Part shown: one piece after another, positions 24,705-33,750 of the stretch
Numbering within the stretch: the stretch's first letter is position 1
Layout of the letters: the number at the start of each line of letters is the position of its first letter
Source of the DNA: a bacterium
Lineage (GTDB): Bacteria; Acidobacteriota; Thermoanaerobaculia; Multivoradales; JAHEKO01
Reading direction: 5' to 3'
Assembly: GCA_024224155.1 (NCBI GenBank)
Contig: JAAENP010000343.1
Location: forward strand, 1 to 39,864
DNA length: 39,864 nucleotides
Notes under the pieces: model-generated
The model's input: only the letters and a program-made list of their open reading frames with translations
Told to the model about the DNA's origin: nothing
Databases searched by the model: none
Translations under genes and position numbers: made by a program

Positions 24705-25816
24705 ATCGCATCGCCGGATTCTCGATCAGCCTCTTGCAGGGCGAGAACCTGCTCCGCAGCCAGTAGAAAGGCCCCGCTGGCGTAGACCTCGGAGTGCCGC
24801 CCGGAGACCCGGCCGGGCTTGGCGCCGGGCTTCTGGACCCAACCGAGGCGGCCCTCTCCATCGACGTTTCGGAAGAGTCCTTCCCAGGCCGCCGCGACCA
24901 CCGGCAGAAAGTCCTCGGGGTCGAGGATGCCCTGGTGAACCCCCCAGGCGAGAGCGAAACAGAAAAGCGCCGATGCGCTGCTCTCTCCGGGAGCCGACGA
25001 GCTCGAGCCCAGAAGATCCGAACGCCAGAGTCCGTCGTCGGCTTGAAGCTCCGCAATCCGCTCGGCAAGGTCGCGGAAGACCCGCCTGTAGAAGATCTCG
25101 CTTGAACGAGCTTGCCCCAATTCGTCTATCAGGCGGGCCAGACCCGCCAGAACCCAACCGTTACCTCGAGCCCAGAATCGAGGATCTCGCTCATCGCGGA
25201 ACCTGAGATCGCGATGGAACAACCGGTGCTTCTCGTCATAAAGAAGGTCGTACGCCTCGCGCCACAGCCGATCCATGAAATCGAGGTATCTGGCGTCACC
25301 GGTCGCTCGGGCAAGCTTGGCCAGAGCCGGAGGCGACATGAACAACGCGTCGCACCACCAGTAGTCGATCCGCTGATGCTCCTTGGTCCAGCTCGGCGGC
25401 TCGCTCATCATCCGATCGATCGCAATCTGAAACGGTCTGTATCGCTCAGCGCCGTTTTCGATCCGAATGAGCTCGAGATAGGTCTGGGCGATGGCGTGAT
25501 CGTCGGCGTGGCGGTGGCGCGCCCCGATCTGCCAACCGGCTCGTTCACCGACCGCGATCATCGCCTCGAGGTACTTCGAGTCGCCCGTAAGGCGGTAGGC
25601 CGCCATGACGCCGGAGTAGAAAACGGCGTTGGTCCAGTCTTTGGGATCGTATTCGGGGTGATCGAGCTGCCAGTCGGCCACCCTGGCCGCCACGGCTCGG
25701 ATCTGCGCCGGCTCCAGTGGATCGACCTCGGCCTCCGATACCGCCCGGGGCTCAGCGGCGCAGCCTCCGACCGACAGCCAAAAGGCCATGACGAACACGG
25801 TAAGGATTCGCTGCAT
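24701..25816 (-). CDS. GH88/GH105 unsaturated uronyl hydrolase
   Basis: A 371-residue alpha/alpha-barrel glycosidase of the GH88/GH105 group (YteR/YesR-like). These enzymes remove the 4,5-unsaturated uronic acid left at chain ends by polysaccharide lyases. Visible family features are WTNAVFYSGVMAAYRLTGDS, HADDHAIAQTYLEL, and YWWCDALFMSPPALAKLARA with the probable catalytic Asp156. WARGNGWVLAGLARLIDEL is also conserved. The leader LTVFVMAFWLSVGGC ends in a lipobox-like Cys, so it is probably a lipoprotein. An ATG at 25855 would also fit, only 6 bases after the stop of the lyase-barrel gene. Either way it is the second gene of a minus-strand pair with that fusion. Confidence 0.9.
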   Translation of the reverse strand: MQRILTVFVMAFWLSVGGCAAEPRAVSEAEVDPLEPAQIRAVAARVADWQLDHPEYDPKDWTNAVFYSGVMAAYRLTGDSKYLEAMIAVGERAGWQIGARHRHADDHAIAQTYLELIRIENGAERYRPFQIAIDRMMSEPPSWTKEHQRIDYWWCDALFMSPPALAKLARATGDARYLDFMDRLWREAYDLLYDEKHRLFHRDLRFRDERDPRFWARGNGWVLAGLARLIDELGQARSSEIFYRRVFRDLAERIAELQADDGLWRSDLLGSSSSAPGESSASALFCFALAWGVHQGILDPEDFLPVVAAAWEGLFRNVDGEGRLGWVQKPGAKPGRVSGRHSEVYASGAFLLAAEQVLALQEADRESGDAI

Positions 25817-25861
25817 CGGAGCACCGTCTCGCGCTACCATCTCGCCATTCGCCACCGACAG

Positions 25862-28843
25862 CTACAGCGTTTCTTTGGTGGTTACCAGGTACTGGATGCT
25901 CTCGATCGAGCCGCCGGCGTCGAGCGGAAACGCCACGTCCAAATGAACGACGGTCTTGCCGCTCGAGCGGGTCGGGCTCATGCGCAGGCCGAATCCCACA
26001 TCCCTCAGCACGCCGAGATCGTCTTCGCTATCGGAGCCCGCAAACCAGGCCGTGCCGATGTCCAGAAACACTGCCGCCCCGAGAGTGGCGAGCTTGAACA
26101 CCTCCCTCTTCGAGTAGTAACGCTGCTCCAGCGTCAGGAGCAAACGGCGATCGCCGCTCTGGAAGCGAAGCGGGTAGCCACGCAGACCGCTGTCACCTCC
26201 GATCAGGAGCTGCTGTTCCGCGTCCAGGTTCTCAACCGCCGCGGCCTGAAACTCGGCGTAGAAGATGTGTCTACCCAGGTTTCTGCGATAGAAGCGGACC
26301 GTTCCGCTAAGTGCAGCATTCGCAAAGCCTTCTTTCGACCACCGAGTGCCGCCGGTGCTGTCGATGAAGAGCAGCCTTCCGGGACCCAGGTGGAATCCGC
26401 TCGAAGCGTCGAATCCCACCAGCGCCTCGTCACGGTCACCACCGAATGCGGGCGAAGACCAGCCCGCCCGGGCGCTGATCACCGTACCGAGGTTGACGTC
26501 CTCGATACGAGCGATCTTGTCAAGATCTGCCGCTTCGATGAACCGGTCTTCGACCCAGTCAAAGCCGATCCAAGGATAGGAGATCGTGCGGTCGGGGGGG
26601 AGATCCGTTGGAGGCGGTCGGTCCGCGAGCTGGGTGAAGCGATCGCGCAGGAACGTAAAGCCGAGACTCAAGCGCCGAGCCACACCGTCGTGAAGTCCTC
26701 GAGAGAACCCCCAGAACGCAGTCAGCTGATCGATCTCGTGCCGGAACTCAGTCGCGACCTCGCCGCGCTCGAAGAGCGGATCGATCCGCTCTTCCGTCAG
26801 AAGCGTAATGCCCTTGGATCGCCGCGAATCGAGAGCGAAGAACGGACGCTTCAGCTTGAGAAAGCGGCGGTAGCCATCGGAGTTCTCCTCCAGTAACACC
26901 TCGGCTTCGGCCCGCGTCCCGAAGAGATTGAAGTCCCGGAATTGAAACTCGTTCCTAGTGCGTTCGACATCGGACTCGCGGCTGACGCCCAACTCCTTTC
27001 CGGTGCCCAAGAAGTTCGTGTCCTCGATGTGAAACCGTGTGCTGTTCTCGCCTCCGCTCCTTGAATACGAAGCGCCGCCGGTCAGGGTCCACACGTCGCG
27101 AGTTCTCACCACAACGTCGACCTCGCCACCGATCTCCTCGCTCTTGCGCCGATACGCGGTGGGCCGGATTTCCGCCTCGTACAGGTAGCCCTTGCTGCGC
27201 AGCAGGCGCTCGGACTCCTCGAGTAGCCGATGCGAATACGGATCGCCGCTCTTGAAGAGAAGCTCTTTTCGAATCACGTTCTCCGCCGTCTTGCGTCGAT
27301 AGCGGTTCACCATTCGAAACAGCTTCCGATTCTCGGTCGGGTCGCTCTCGTCGAAGACATTGCCGACCTCCACCGAGATCGCGCCGATCCGCACGTTACT
27401 GGCCTCCAGAAAGCCCTTCGGCGGAACCACGTGGTCGCTTGACGCAGACTCCGCCGTACCCGCTTCCCCTTCTTGCGCTTTCCTGTAGACGCGCAGCCGG
27501 CTGGGCTCCGGATGGGGCGGGTCACGTGGCCGATCACGATTGACCGGTAAGGTCTCCCACCGAAGGAAGTACTCGCCGCGGCGATCGTGGATGAACTCGC
27601 GCACCTCCATGCCGGGAACCGGGGATTCCGGCTCATTCAGAAGTCGGAGACCGTCAGGGATCGGCAGCGTTACAACCGGCGTCAGCGTATCCTCGTCCAA
27701 GACCCAGATGCCGGCTCCCTGCTCGACATGCCGAAACTCCTGGGTCAGGTTGCCGTGCTCGTCGATCGTCGGGGGCCTCACGACGGTCGCTTCTTGCAGC
27801 GTTCCGGTCCTCGCTAAGTCCCAGCGATAGGTCCAGTCGCTGGCCCTGGCTACCTCCCAACCGTTGCCTGCCCAGCGGCTGTTGTAGGCCTGGCTCTTGC
27901 CGGCGGCGTCGTACTTCGAGTAGGTGACGATTGGCCGGTGCCGAGCGTCCCAACCTACGCCGAACGCGACGCCGGCCAGCCCGCCACCCGATCGGACCGG
28001 GTCGACCAGAGCCTCTTCGACCCCGGGCCGTATCGGCAAATCGAGACGCTTGCCGGAGGCGGTCTCCCAGTGGATCAGATCCCGGCTGCGGGCGTACGAG
28101 AGATCGTGATTGGTTGCCCCATCGGGGCTTTCGCGCCACAGCCAGACCAGATGGAAGTAGCCGTCGGGTCCCTTCACCGGACCGACGGAATAGGCGCTCT
28201 CGGATTCCTCGCCGTCCAGCAGCGGCTCGGACAGGTGGCGACGCCAGCGCCTCGAGTCGACATCGTATGCGTTCAGAATCTGCGTGCCGTTGCCGCTCTT
28301 GCCGTCCCGATACTGAAAGTAGAGCTCGTCCTCGGCGCCATGAATGAAGCGTGGGTAGCTCACCCGTTTCTCGAGCTCCCCGACCATGCCCGGCGTCTCG
28401 AACGACGAGATGTCATGCGCTGCCGTGGACCGGAAATACACCAGCCTGTCACCGTGCATGTTGCCGCTGACGTGGATGAAACCTGCCAGGTCTACCGCCA
28501 TGGCGAGGTAGTTGTGGGAGTCCCAACCGACGACCGAAGGCAGGCGTTGAAAGCTCCAGTCGGCCGAGTCCAGCGATCGCTGCGCCACCGTCATCCGGCG
28601 CTGGGGGTCGTAGAAAGCGACGTACTGCCACCGCCCGGCTGTCTCGAGAGCGAAATGTACCGGGTGACCCGACCAGACCGGCGCCACATCGACGCTCTCC
28701 AACCCCGCGGGCTCGGCTTCGGCCGCGACCGGAACCTGCAGCCGTAGGATCCAAATCAGCGCGATCGCTACTGCCTTCGAGCTTCCGCTGCCTACGCGGG
28801 TGATTCCAGTCAAAGTACAGATCTCCCGAACGGCCGAGAGCAT
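25862..28843 (-). CDS. BNR_4 polysaccharide-lyase-like propeller fused to POTRA and Omp85 barrel
   Basis: About 993 residues in one open frame. A signal peptide (AVAIALIWILRLQVPVAAEA) is followed by a BNR_4 beta-propeller (about 46-456) with YVAFYDPQRRMTVAQRSL, DSHNYLAMAVDLAGFIHVSG, and YPRF...YRDGKSGNG. Candidate catalytic residues are H110, H130, Y163 and R179. Their spacing (20 and 16 apart) agrees with the His/His/Tyr/Arg set I recall for PL24/PL25 ulvan lyases. A POTRA domain (484-586; NVFDESDPTENRKLFRMVNR) leads into an Omp85-type barrel (586-993), with the L6-loop motif GGDSGLRGYP. This suggests a lyase tethered to an outer-membrane barrel. ATG 28945 would overlap the divergent gene; a TTG at 28813 with GGGAG 9 bases before it is an equally good start. 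Confidence 0.85.
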   Translation of the reverse strand: MLSAVREICTLTGITRVGSGSSKAVAIALIWILRLQVPVAAEAEPAGLESVDVAPVWSGHPVHFALETAGRWQYVAFYDPQRRMTVAQRSLDSADWSFQRLPSVVGWDSHNYLAMAVDLAGFIHVSGNMHGDRLVYFRSTAAHDISSFETPGMVGELEKRVSYPRFIHGAEDELYFQYRDGKSGNGTQILNAYDVDSRRWRRHLSEPLLDGEESESAYSVGPVKGPDGYFHLVWLWRESPDGATNHDLSYARSRDLIHWETASGKRLDLPIRPGVEEALVDPVRSGGGLAGVAFGVGWDARHRPIVTYSKYDAAGKSQAYNSRWAGNGWEVARASDWTYRWDLARTGTLQEATVVRPPTIDEHGNLTQEFRHVEQGAGIWVLDEDTLTPVVTLPIPDGLRLLNEPESPVPGMEVREFIHDRRGEYFLRWETLPVNRDRPRDPPHPEPSRLRVYRKAQEGEAGTAESASSDHVVPPKGFLEASNVRIGAISVEVGNVFDESDPTENRKLFRMVNRYRRKTAENVIRKELLFKSGDPYSHRLLEESERLLRSKGYLYEAEIRPTAYRRKSEEIGGEVDVVVRTRDVWTLTGGASYSRSGGENSTRFHIEDTNFLGTGKELGVSRESDVERTRNEFQFRDFNLFGTRAEAEVLLEENSDGYRRFLKLKRPFFALDSRRSKGITLLTEERIDPLFERGEVATEFRHEIDQLTAFWGFSRGLHDGVARRLSLGFTFLRDRFTQLADRPPPTDLPPDRTISYPWIGFDWVEDRFIEAADLDKIARIEDVNLGTVISARAGWSSPAFGGDRDEALVGFDASSGFHLGPGRLLFIDSTGGTRWSKEGFANAALSGTVRFYRRNLGRHIFYAEFQAAAVENLDAEQQLLIGGDSGLRGYPLRFQSGDRRLLLTLEQRYYSKREVFKLATLGAAVFLDIGTAWFAGSDSEDDLGVLRDVGFGLRMSPTRSSGKTVVHLDVAFPLDAGGSIESIQYLVTTKETL

Positions 28844-28910
28844 ACCGAAAAGGAATCGGAGACGTGGCGCGAGCCTGACCGAGTGCTCCGCCTCCAGTAA
28901 ACTGCTCACT

Positions 28911-29582
28911 ATGGAGTTCCATCCCGAGGCTCTGTCCGTCCGCAATCGCTACAAGCTCCTGATCGGCGCCATTGTGCCTCGACCGATCGCCTTCGTCTCC
29001 ACGGTCTCGACCGACGGCACGACCAATCTGGCTCCGTTCTCGTTCTTCAACGGCGTTGGGTCGAACCCGATGACTCTCCTTTTCTGCCCGAGCAACCAAC
29101 CGGACGGATCCGAGAAAGACACTTTGCGCAACTGCAAACCGACCGAGGAAGGGGGAACCGGCGAGTTCGTAGTCAACGTGGCCACCGAAGCCTATGCCAC
29201 GGCAGTGGCTGCCGCCGCCGAGCCCCTTCCGGCGGAACAAAGCGAGTTCGATCTGACCGGCCTGGCCAGCGTGCGGTCGCAGGTCGTCCGTCCTCCCCGC
29301 GTCGCCGAGTCCCCTATCGCCTTCGAATGTCGGACCACCGAGGTCATACGCACGAATCCGGGGCGCCCCGGCGGAGGCAACGTCGTGCTCGGCCGGGTCG
29401 TCCACGTGTTCGTGCGAGACGACCTGGTCAACGATCGAATGCACATCGACGCCGACAAGCTGGCGGCCATCGGGCGCATGGGCGGAGCCGGCTACGCCAC
29501 GACTCGGGATCGGTTCGAAATGCCCCGCGGTCGCGCCGCCCTGGACGCCGGCCGGCGTCAGCCGCCCCAGCGTGAGCGGTAG
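28911..29582 (+). CDS. flavin reductase family protein
   Basis: A 223-residue protein of the FMN-binding flavin reductase (DIM6/RutF-like, split-barrel) family. The flavin region reads LIGAIVPRPIAFVSTVSTDG and NLAPFSFFNGVGSNPMTLLF, followed by FVVNVATEAYATAV. Such proteins bind FMN and reduce flavin for a partner monooxygenase or carry out their own reductions. No monooxygenase is adjacent. The start was set at the ATG just before the family's first strand; a longer frame exists upstream but overlaps the neighbouring promoter. It is divergent from the lyase-barrel gene and may share a promoter region with it. Confidence 0.88.
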   Translation: MEFHPEALSVRNRYKLLIGAIVPRPIAFVSTVSTDGTTNLAPFSFFNGVGSNPMTLLFCPSNQPDGSEKDTLRNCKPTEEGGTGEFVVNVATEAYATAVAAAAEPLPAEQSEFDLTGLASVRSQVVRPPRVAESPIAFECRTTEVIRTNPGRPGGGNVVLGRVVHVFVRDDLVNDRMHIDADKLAAIGRMGGAGYATTRDRFEMPRGRAALDAGRRQPPQRER

Positions 29583-29616
29583 CGCACGTAGCTCCGGTTG
29601 CGGCTGGTAGAGACGT

Positions 29617-30837
29617 TCAGGAGGGTTCTTTCGGCGACCTGTCCTGAGCATCCTTGCCGTCGGGTTCCTCGGCTCTCACGACCCCGGCTGCCATCAGACG
29701 CGCCAGGACCATGAGAATCGCCGCCAACCAGAAGGGCCAGCGAATGCCGACGAACTGAAACACCGCACCCGCCCAGATCGGTCCCACCATGCGGGACACG
29801 CCACCAAATGCCTGTTGAACGCCCAGGATCATCCCGGTCTGGCCCTCCGGGGCTTGCTCGGAAACCAGTGAGGTCGTGGTGGGAAAGAGCAGTGCCGTGC
29901 CGATGGGTATGAAGGTGATCGCGGCACACAGCGTCCAGATCGAGCCCGCGAAGGGCGCCAACGCCATCCCGAAAGCCACACCCAGAGCCCCCATACGCAT
30001 CGCCCGACGCTCGCCGAATCTGGTCACCGCCGGTCCGAGAAGCAGCGAGCGCATGATCAACGAAACTCCTCCGACATACATAAAGAACCATCCGATACTT
30101 CTCTCGTCGATCCCAAACACACGCTCGAGATAGAGGGCGAAGATGCCGTTCATGGCCATGAACGACATCATGCCGAAGGTGTAGATCCAGACCAGACGCG
30201 GTAGCGGCCGCGTCGGATGGAGCAGAAACTCGACGATCGCTCCGCGTGTCGCACCCTTCTGCCGCCGGCGGCTCGAGGTCGACGACACCTCGGGTTCCGG
30301 CAACCAGCGCCATCCAAAGGCAAAATTCAGCAAGCAAACGGCGGCAGCGAGATAGCCGGGACCGATTCGCCCTACCGCGAGCGAGCCCACAACGGGGCCC
30401 ATCATGACGCCGGCGCTGGTCGCCGCGGTCAACCAACCGAGAGCCTTGGCGCGCTCCTCCCGACCGATCGAGTCGCTGACGTAGGCCTGAATGACACCGG
30501 TGGTCCCGCTTGCCGCACCCTGAACGAAACGGGACAGGAAGAGTAGCCAGACGGAATCGGCGATCTCGAAAATCGAATAGGCCGCCGCCGCAACCAGGAG
30601 TCCCATCAGAATCATCGGCCGCCGGCCATAGTGGTCCGACAGCCGCCCCCACATTGGAGCCGAAACGAGCTGCGCGAGCGCGAACATCGACACCAGCGCG
30701 CCCACCCGAACGGGATCTGCGCCGAGTTTCTCGGCGTAGAACGGCAGTAGCGGTAGGACGATGAAGAAGCCCAGCATGTCGACAAAGACCGTCGCCATGA
30801 GCACCCATATCTTCTTGAGTGCACCGCCCTCGCTCAC
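29617..30837 (-). CDS. MFS drug-exporter-type transporter (DHA1)
   Basis: A 406-residue major facilitator with 12 helices. It carries the DHA1/TetA-type opening VDMLGFFIVLPLLPFYAEKL and motif A in the loop between helices 2 and 3 (GRLSDHYGRRPMILMGL). Helix 5 has the exporter-like GPVVGSLAVGRIGPG. It starts with GTG, whose first bases overlap the TGA stop of the ABC permease (GTGA, 30837-30834), so translation is coupled to the uptake operon. It may export a chelator or metabolite related to the ABC substrate, but that is a guess. Confidence 0.9.
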   Translation of the reverse strand: MSEGGALKKIWVLMATVFVDMLGFFIVLPLLPFYAEKLGADPVRVGALVSMFALAQLVSAPMWGRLSDHYGRRPMILMGLLVAAAAYSIFEIADSVWLLFLSRFVQGAASGTTGVIQAYVSDSIGREERAKALGWLTAATSAGVMMGPVVGSLAVGRIGPGYLAAAVCLLNFAFGWRWLPEPEVSSTSSRRRQKGATRGAIVEFLLHPTRPLPRLVWIYTFGMMSFMAMNGIFALYLERVFGIDERSIGWFFMYVGGVSLIMRSLLLGPAVTRFGERRAMRMGALGVAFGMALAPFAGSIWTLCAAITFIPIGTALLFPTTTSLVSEQAPEGQTGMILGVQQAFGGVSRMVGPIWAGAVFQFVGIRWPFWLAAILMVLARLMAAGVVRAEEPDGKDAQDRSPKEPS

Positions 30838-32510
30838 TCGGTGGCCTCTTTACGGCTCCAGAACACGAAGGCCAGGGCGCTCGCGACCATCAGGAAGACT
30901 CCATAGGCGGCTGCGATTCCGGTCTCCTGCAAGCGCAGGTTCGACAGAATCTCGATCGAGATCGGCCGGGTCTCGAAAGTGTAAAGAACGATCGAGGTGA
31001 CGAAATCCCCGAGAGCGGTGATGAAGGCCAGGCCGGCACCGGCCGCCAGCGCCGGCCGCAACATCGGCAGCACCACGCGACGGAGCGTTCGCCAGCGACC
31101 CGCGCCGAGAGAAGCGGCGGCCTCCTCGAGCGAAACGTCAAACTGGCGCAAACCAGCGAATGCGCTCCGTCCGGTCACCGGCAAACTGCGAACCAGATAG
31201 GCCAGCGGCAGAATCACTGGAGTGCCGATCAAAACGAAACGACCCGCATAGGGCGCCGAAACACTGAACGCGGTCGCCAGGGCAACGGCGAAGACAGTGC
31301 CGGGAACCGCCCACGGCAAAGCCACCAGGGTCTCCAGAAGCGCACCCAGCCGGCCACCGGCCTTGATCGAGCTTCGCGCCGCCGCGAGTCCGAGCGTCAC
31401 CGCGCCGGCCGTGGCCACAAGCGCCATCCAGAGTGAGTTTACGATCGGGCGCAGGCGCTCGGCTCCCGCGGCCAGCTGGCTGTAGTTCGAGACATCCAGG
31501 ACCGGCGGCACCGCCTCCACCGTCCAGGTTCCCGGAGGCACGAACGAGACCAGGATGAGCGTCAGGTGCGGAAGCAGGAGAAAGAGCGCCAGGGTCCAGC
31601 CCAAGGCGGCGGCCGCAAGCCGTGAGCGCCGGCTCTCGAGTGTGCGCCGTCTCGGGGCCAGACCACGCACTCCTCCGACCACGGCCACCCGACGCCGGTC
31701 GAACGCCAGCAGCGCTCCCAGACCCGCCACGGCCGCCAGGGCCAGAACCACCGTTTCGACTTGCGCCGCCACGATCTCGCCGTTGAGTTTCGAGGCCACG
31801 ATCTGCGTCGTCATCACGCGGAAGCCGCCACCGAATATGTAAGGCGCCGAGAACGAAGACAGCGAGGTCATGAAGGTGAGAAGCGCGGCGCCGGCGAGTG
31901 CCGGGCGCAAGAGGGGTAGAACCACCCGCCGCAGACGCCTAAACCTGCCGGCACCCAAGCTGGCGGCGGCCTCTTCCATCGACGGATCGAGCCGGGTCAA
32001 CGCCGCGCGGGTAAAGAGATAGAAGTAGACGTACATCGAGTAAGCGTGGACCAGGAGAATCGCGCCCGCACCTCTTAAGCGCCAGGGCGGCGCGTCGAGA
32101 CCCAAAGTGAACTGCACGCTCCGCGTCAGGAAACCGCTTTCGCCGTAGAGGAACAAGAATGCGAGGACGCCCACGAGTGGCGGCAAGGCCACCGGCAGCG
32201 CAACCAGGCCGCCAAGGATGGACCGGCCGGGGAACTCGAGCCTGTCGAACACGAACGCCAGCGGTACTCCGATGGCCGCGGCGAGCAGGACCGAAGCGCC
32301 CGAGATCCACAGGCTGCGCCAGAGTGCCAGCCACTCGTCGGCACGCTCGGCGAAGGCCTGAAAGTGACCGAGCGTCGGCGCCCTCGGAATGCCCAGGGCC
32401 TCGAAGAGCGTCAAGATGAGTGGATAACCGACGATCCAGACGAGCACCGTTGCCAAGGCCAAGCCCCCCAGCCGAGGCACGGCCTTTCGCGACTGCGAAG
32501 AAAGGTTCAC
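30834..32510 (-). CDS. ABC transporter permease, fused double permease of the Fe(III)/AfuB type
   Basis: A 558-residue inner-membrane protein made of two permease halves. Each half has its own EAA loop: EEAAASLGAGRFRRLRRVVL in the first half and EEAAASLGAGRWRTLRRVVL in the second. Both halves keep the ALPVALPPL/ALPWAVPGT-type helix pattern. Double permeases like this belong to the iron(III), thiamine and phosphonate uptake families. It starts with GTG and overlaps the ATPase stop codon (GTGA, 32510-32507). It lies between ATPase and MFS genes in a coupled operon. Confidence 0.92.
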   Translation of the reverse strand: MNLSSQSRKAVPRLGGLALATVLVWIVGYPLILTLFEALGIPRAPTLGHFQAFAERADEWLALWRSLWISGASVLLAAAIGVPLAFVFDRLEFPGRSILGGLVALPVALPPLVGVLAFLFLYGESGFLTRSVQFTLGLDAPPWRLRGAGAILLVHAYSMYVYFYLFTRAALTRLDPSMEEAAASLGAGRFRRLRRVVLPLLRPALAGAALLTFMTSLSSFSAPYIFGGGFRVMTTQIVASKLNGEIVAAQVETVVLALAAVAGLGALLAFDRRRVAVVGGVRGLAPRRRTLESRRSRLAAAALGWTLALFLLLPHLTLILVSFVPPGTWTVEAVPPVLDVSNYSQLAAGAERLRPIVNSLWMALVATAGAVTLGLAAARSSIKAGGRLGALLETLVALPWAVPGTVFAVALATAFSVSAPYAGRFVLIGTPVILPLAYLVRSLPVTGRSAFAGLRQFDVSLEEAAASLGAGRWRTLRRVVLPMLRPALAAGAGLAFITALGDFVTSIVLYTFETRPISIEILSNLRLQETGIAAAYGVFLMVASALAFVFWSRKEATE

Positions 32511-33583
32511 TCTGGGTCTCGCTCGACCGGAAAGGCCGTGGGCACGATGGAGCCGGACCGCAAGCGAAGCCCCAGCCGATCGCCCGGGGCGAGGTCGCCT
32601 TCGGTGGCAAACTCGATCTCGGAGCCTTGATCGAGCTTGACCCGCACGAGATTCTCGCGTCCGGCAAAACGCCGCTCCGTCACCTCTCCGTCAAGTACGC
32701 CCGAATCCTCCCGGCCTGCCTGTTCCCAGGCCTCGGGCCGAACGTAGACCTCGACTCGACGGCCTATTGCCGCCGCGTCCTCGTCCACGGCGACCGGGAA
32801 CCTGAGCGACGAATCGTGGGAGGCGTCGAGCTCCACCAGGGCATCTGCAACGAGCCGGCCTCGTAGTACCGAGGCCCGGCCGACAAAGCCCGCAACGAAG
32901 GGCGTTGCCGGCCGGCGATAGAGCTCTTCAGGGCTTCCGATCTGCTCGAGCCTGCCGTGGTTGAGAACTGCCACCTTGGTACCTACGTCGAAGGCCTCCT
33001 CTTGTTCGTGAGTCACCCAAACGGCCGTGATGCCGATGTGCTCGAGGGTCCCCGCCAGCTCCTGGCGCGTCCGCTCACGCAGCTCCGGATCGAGATTCGA
33101 GAGCGGCTCATCGAGCAGGAGCAAGCGTGGCTCTGGCGCGAGCGCGCGCGCGAGCGCCACCCGCTGCTGCTGGCCGCCCGAGATGGCGTCGATTCTGCGA
33201 TCGGCGAAACCCGCCAGATCGACCTGTTCCAGAGCCCGCTCGACCGCACCTCGGATGTCGCCTTTCGACCGGCCCCGGGACTCGAGGCCGAACGACACGT
33301 TCTCGCCCACGCTCAGATGAGGAAAGAGAGCGTAATGCTGGAACACCAGCCCGAAGTTCCGCTCGGCCGCGGGCAACGCGCCGACCGACTTTCCTGCCAC
33401 CAGAACCTCGCCCCGATCGACAGTCTCGAAGCCGGCAATCAAACGCAGCAACGTCGTCTTGCCACTGCCGCTCGGCCCGAGCAGAACCAGCGTCTCGCCT
33501 TCCTCGACCTCGAGCGAGATCTCCCGCAGGACGACCGTCTCGCCGAAGCTCTTCGCGATGCCCTGGAGCTCCAGAAACGCCAT
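32507..33583 (-). CDS. ABC transporter ATP-binding protein (FbpC/PotA type)
   Basis: A 358-residue ATPase with Walker A GPSGSGKTT, Q-loop VFQHYALFPHLSVGEN, signature ISGGQQQRVALARAL, Walker B LLLLDEPLSN and switch His VTHEQEEAF. The C-terminal third is a TOBE-type regulatory domain. This is the subfamily that energises iron(III), polyamine, thiamine or phosphonate uptake. The start at MAFLELQGIA is preferred over an ATG 18 bases upstream because it directly precedes the family's first strand. A large palindrome separates it from the binding-protein gene. Confidence 0.94.
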   Translation of the reverse strand: MAFLELQGIAKSFGETVVLREISLEVEEGETLVLLGPSGSGKTTLLRLIAGFETVDRGEVLVAGKSVGALPAAERNFGLVFQHYALFPHLSVGENVSFGLESRGRSKGDIRGAVERALEQVDLAGFADRRIDAISGGQQQRVALARALAPEPRLLLLDEPLSNLDPELRERTRQELAGTLEHIGITAVWVTHEQEEAFDVGTKVAVLNHGRLEQIGSPEELYRRPATPFVAGFVGRASVLRGRLVADALVELDASHDSSLRFPVAVDEDAAAIGRRVEVYVRPEAWEQAGREDSGVLDGEVTERRFAGRENLVRVKLDQGSEIEFATEGDLAPGDRLGLRLRSGSIVPTAFPVERDPE

Positions 33584-33629
33584 CACACAAGCCTCTGCCA
33601 TGCCATCGACACGAGGCTCGACAAGGGGT

Positions 33630-33742
33630 TTCGCAAATGGCTGAAGACCCCAGGCACGCGACCGAGGGCTCCGCAGGCGTACTTCGAAGTACGTCGAGGA
33701 CGCCCGAGAGAGCGTAACGCCGGAGATTCAGTCATTTCCGAA
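33630..33742. repeat. 113-bp imperfect palindrome, REP/MITE-like intergenic element
   Basis: The centre is a perfect 16-bp palindrome CGTACTTCGAAGTACG (33678-33693). The ends are inverted copies matching at 14 of 17 positions: TTCGCAAATGGCTGAAG (33630-33646) and ATTCAGTCATTTCCGAA (33726-33742). Partial complementarity continues between them (CGAGGGC against GCCCGAG). It fills most of the gap between binding-protein and ATPase genes, so its RNA would fold strongly inside the operon. The size and form resemble ERIC- or NEMIS-type elements. Confidence 0.65.
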
Positions 33743-33750
33743 GCCGCGGT

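Noticed and set aside
25112-26896. 594-codon open frame on the plus strand
   Set aside because: It lies antisense to the GH105 and lyase-barrel genes, crosses their boundary and has no domain or ribosome site.
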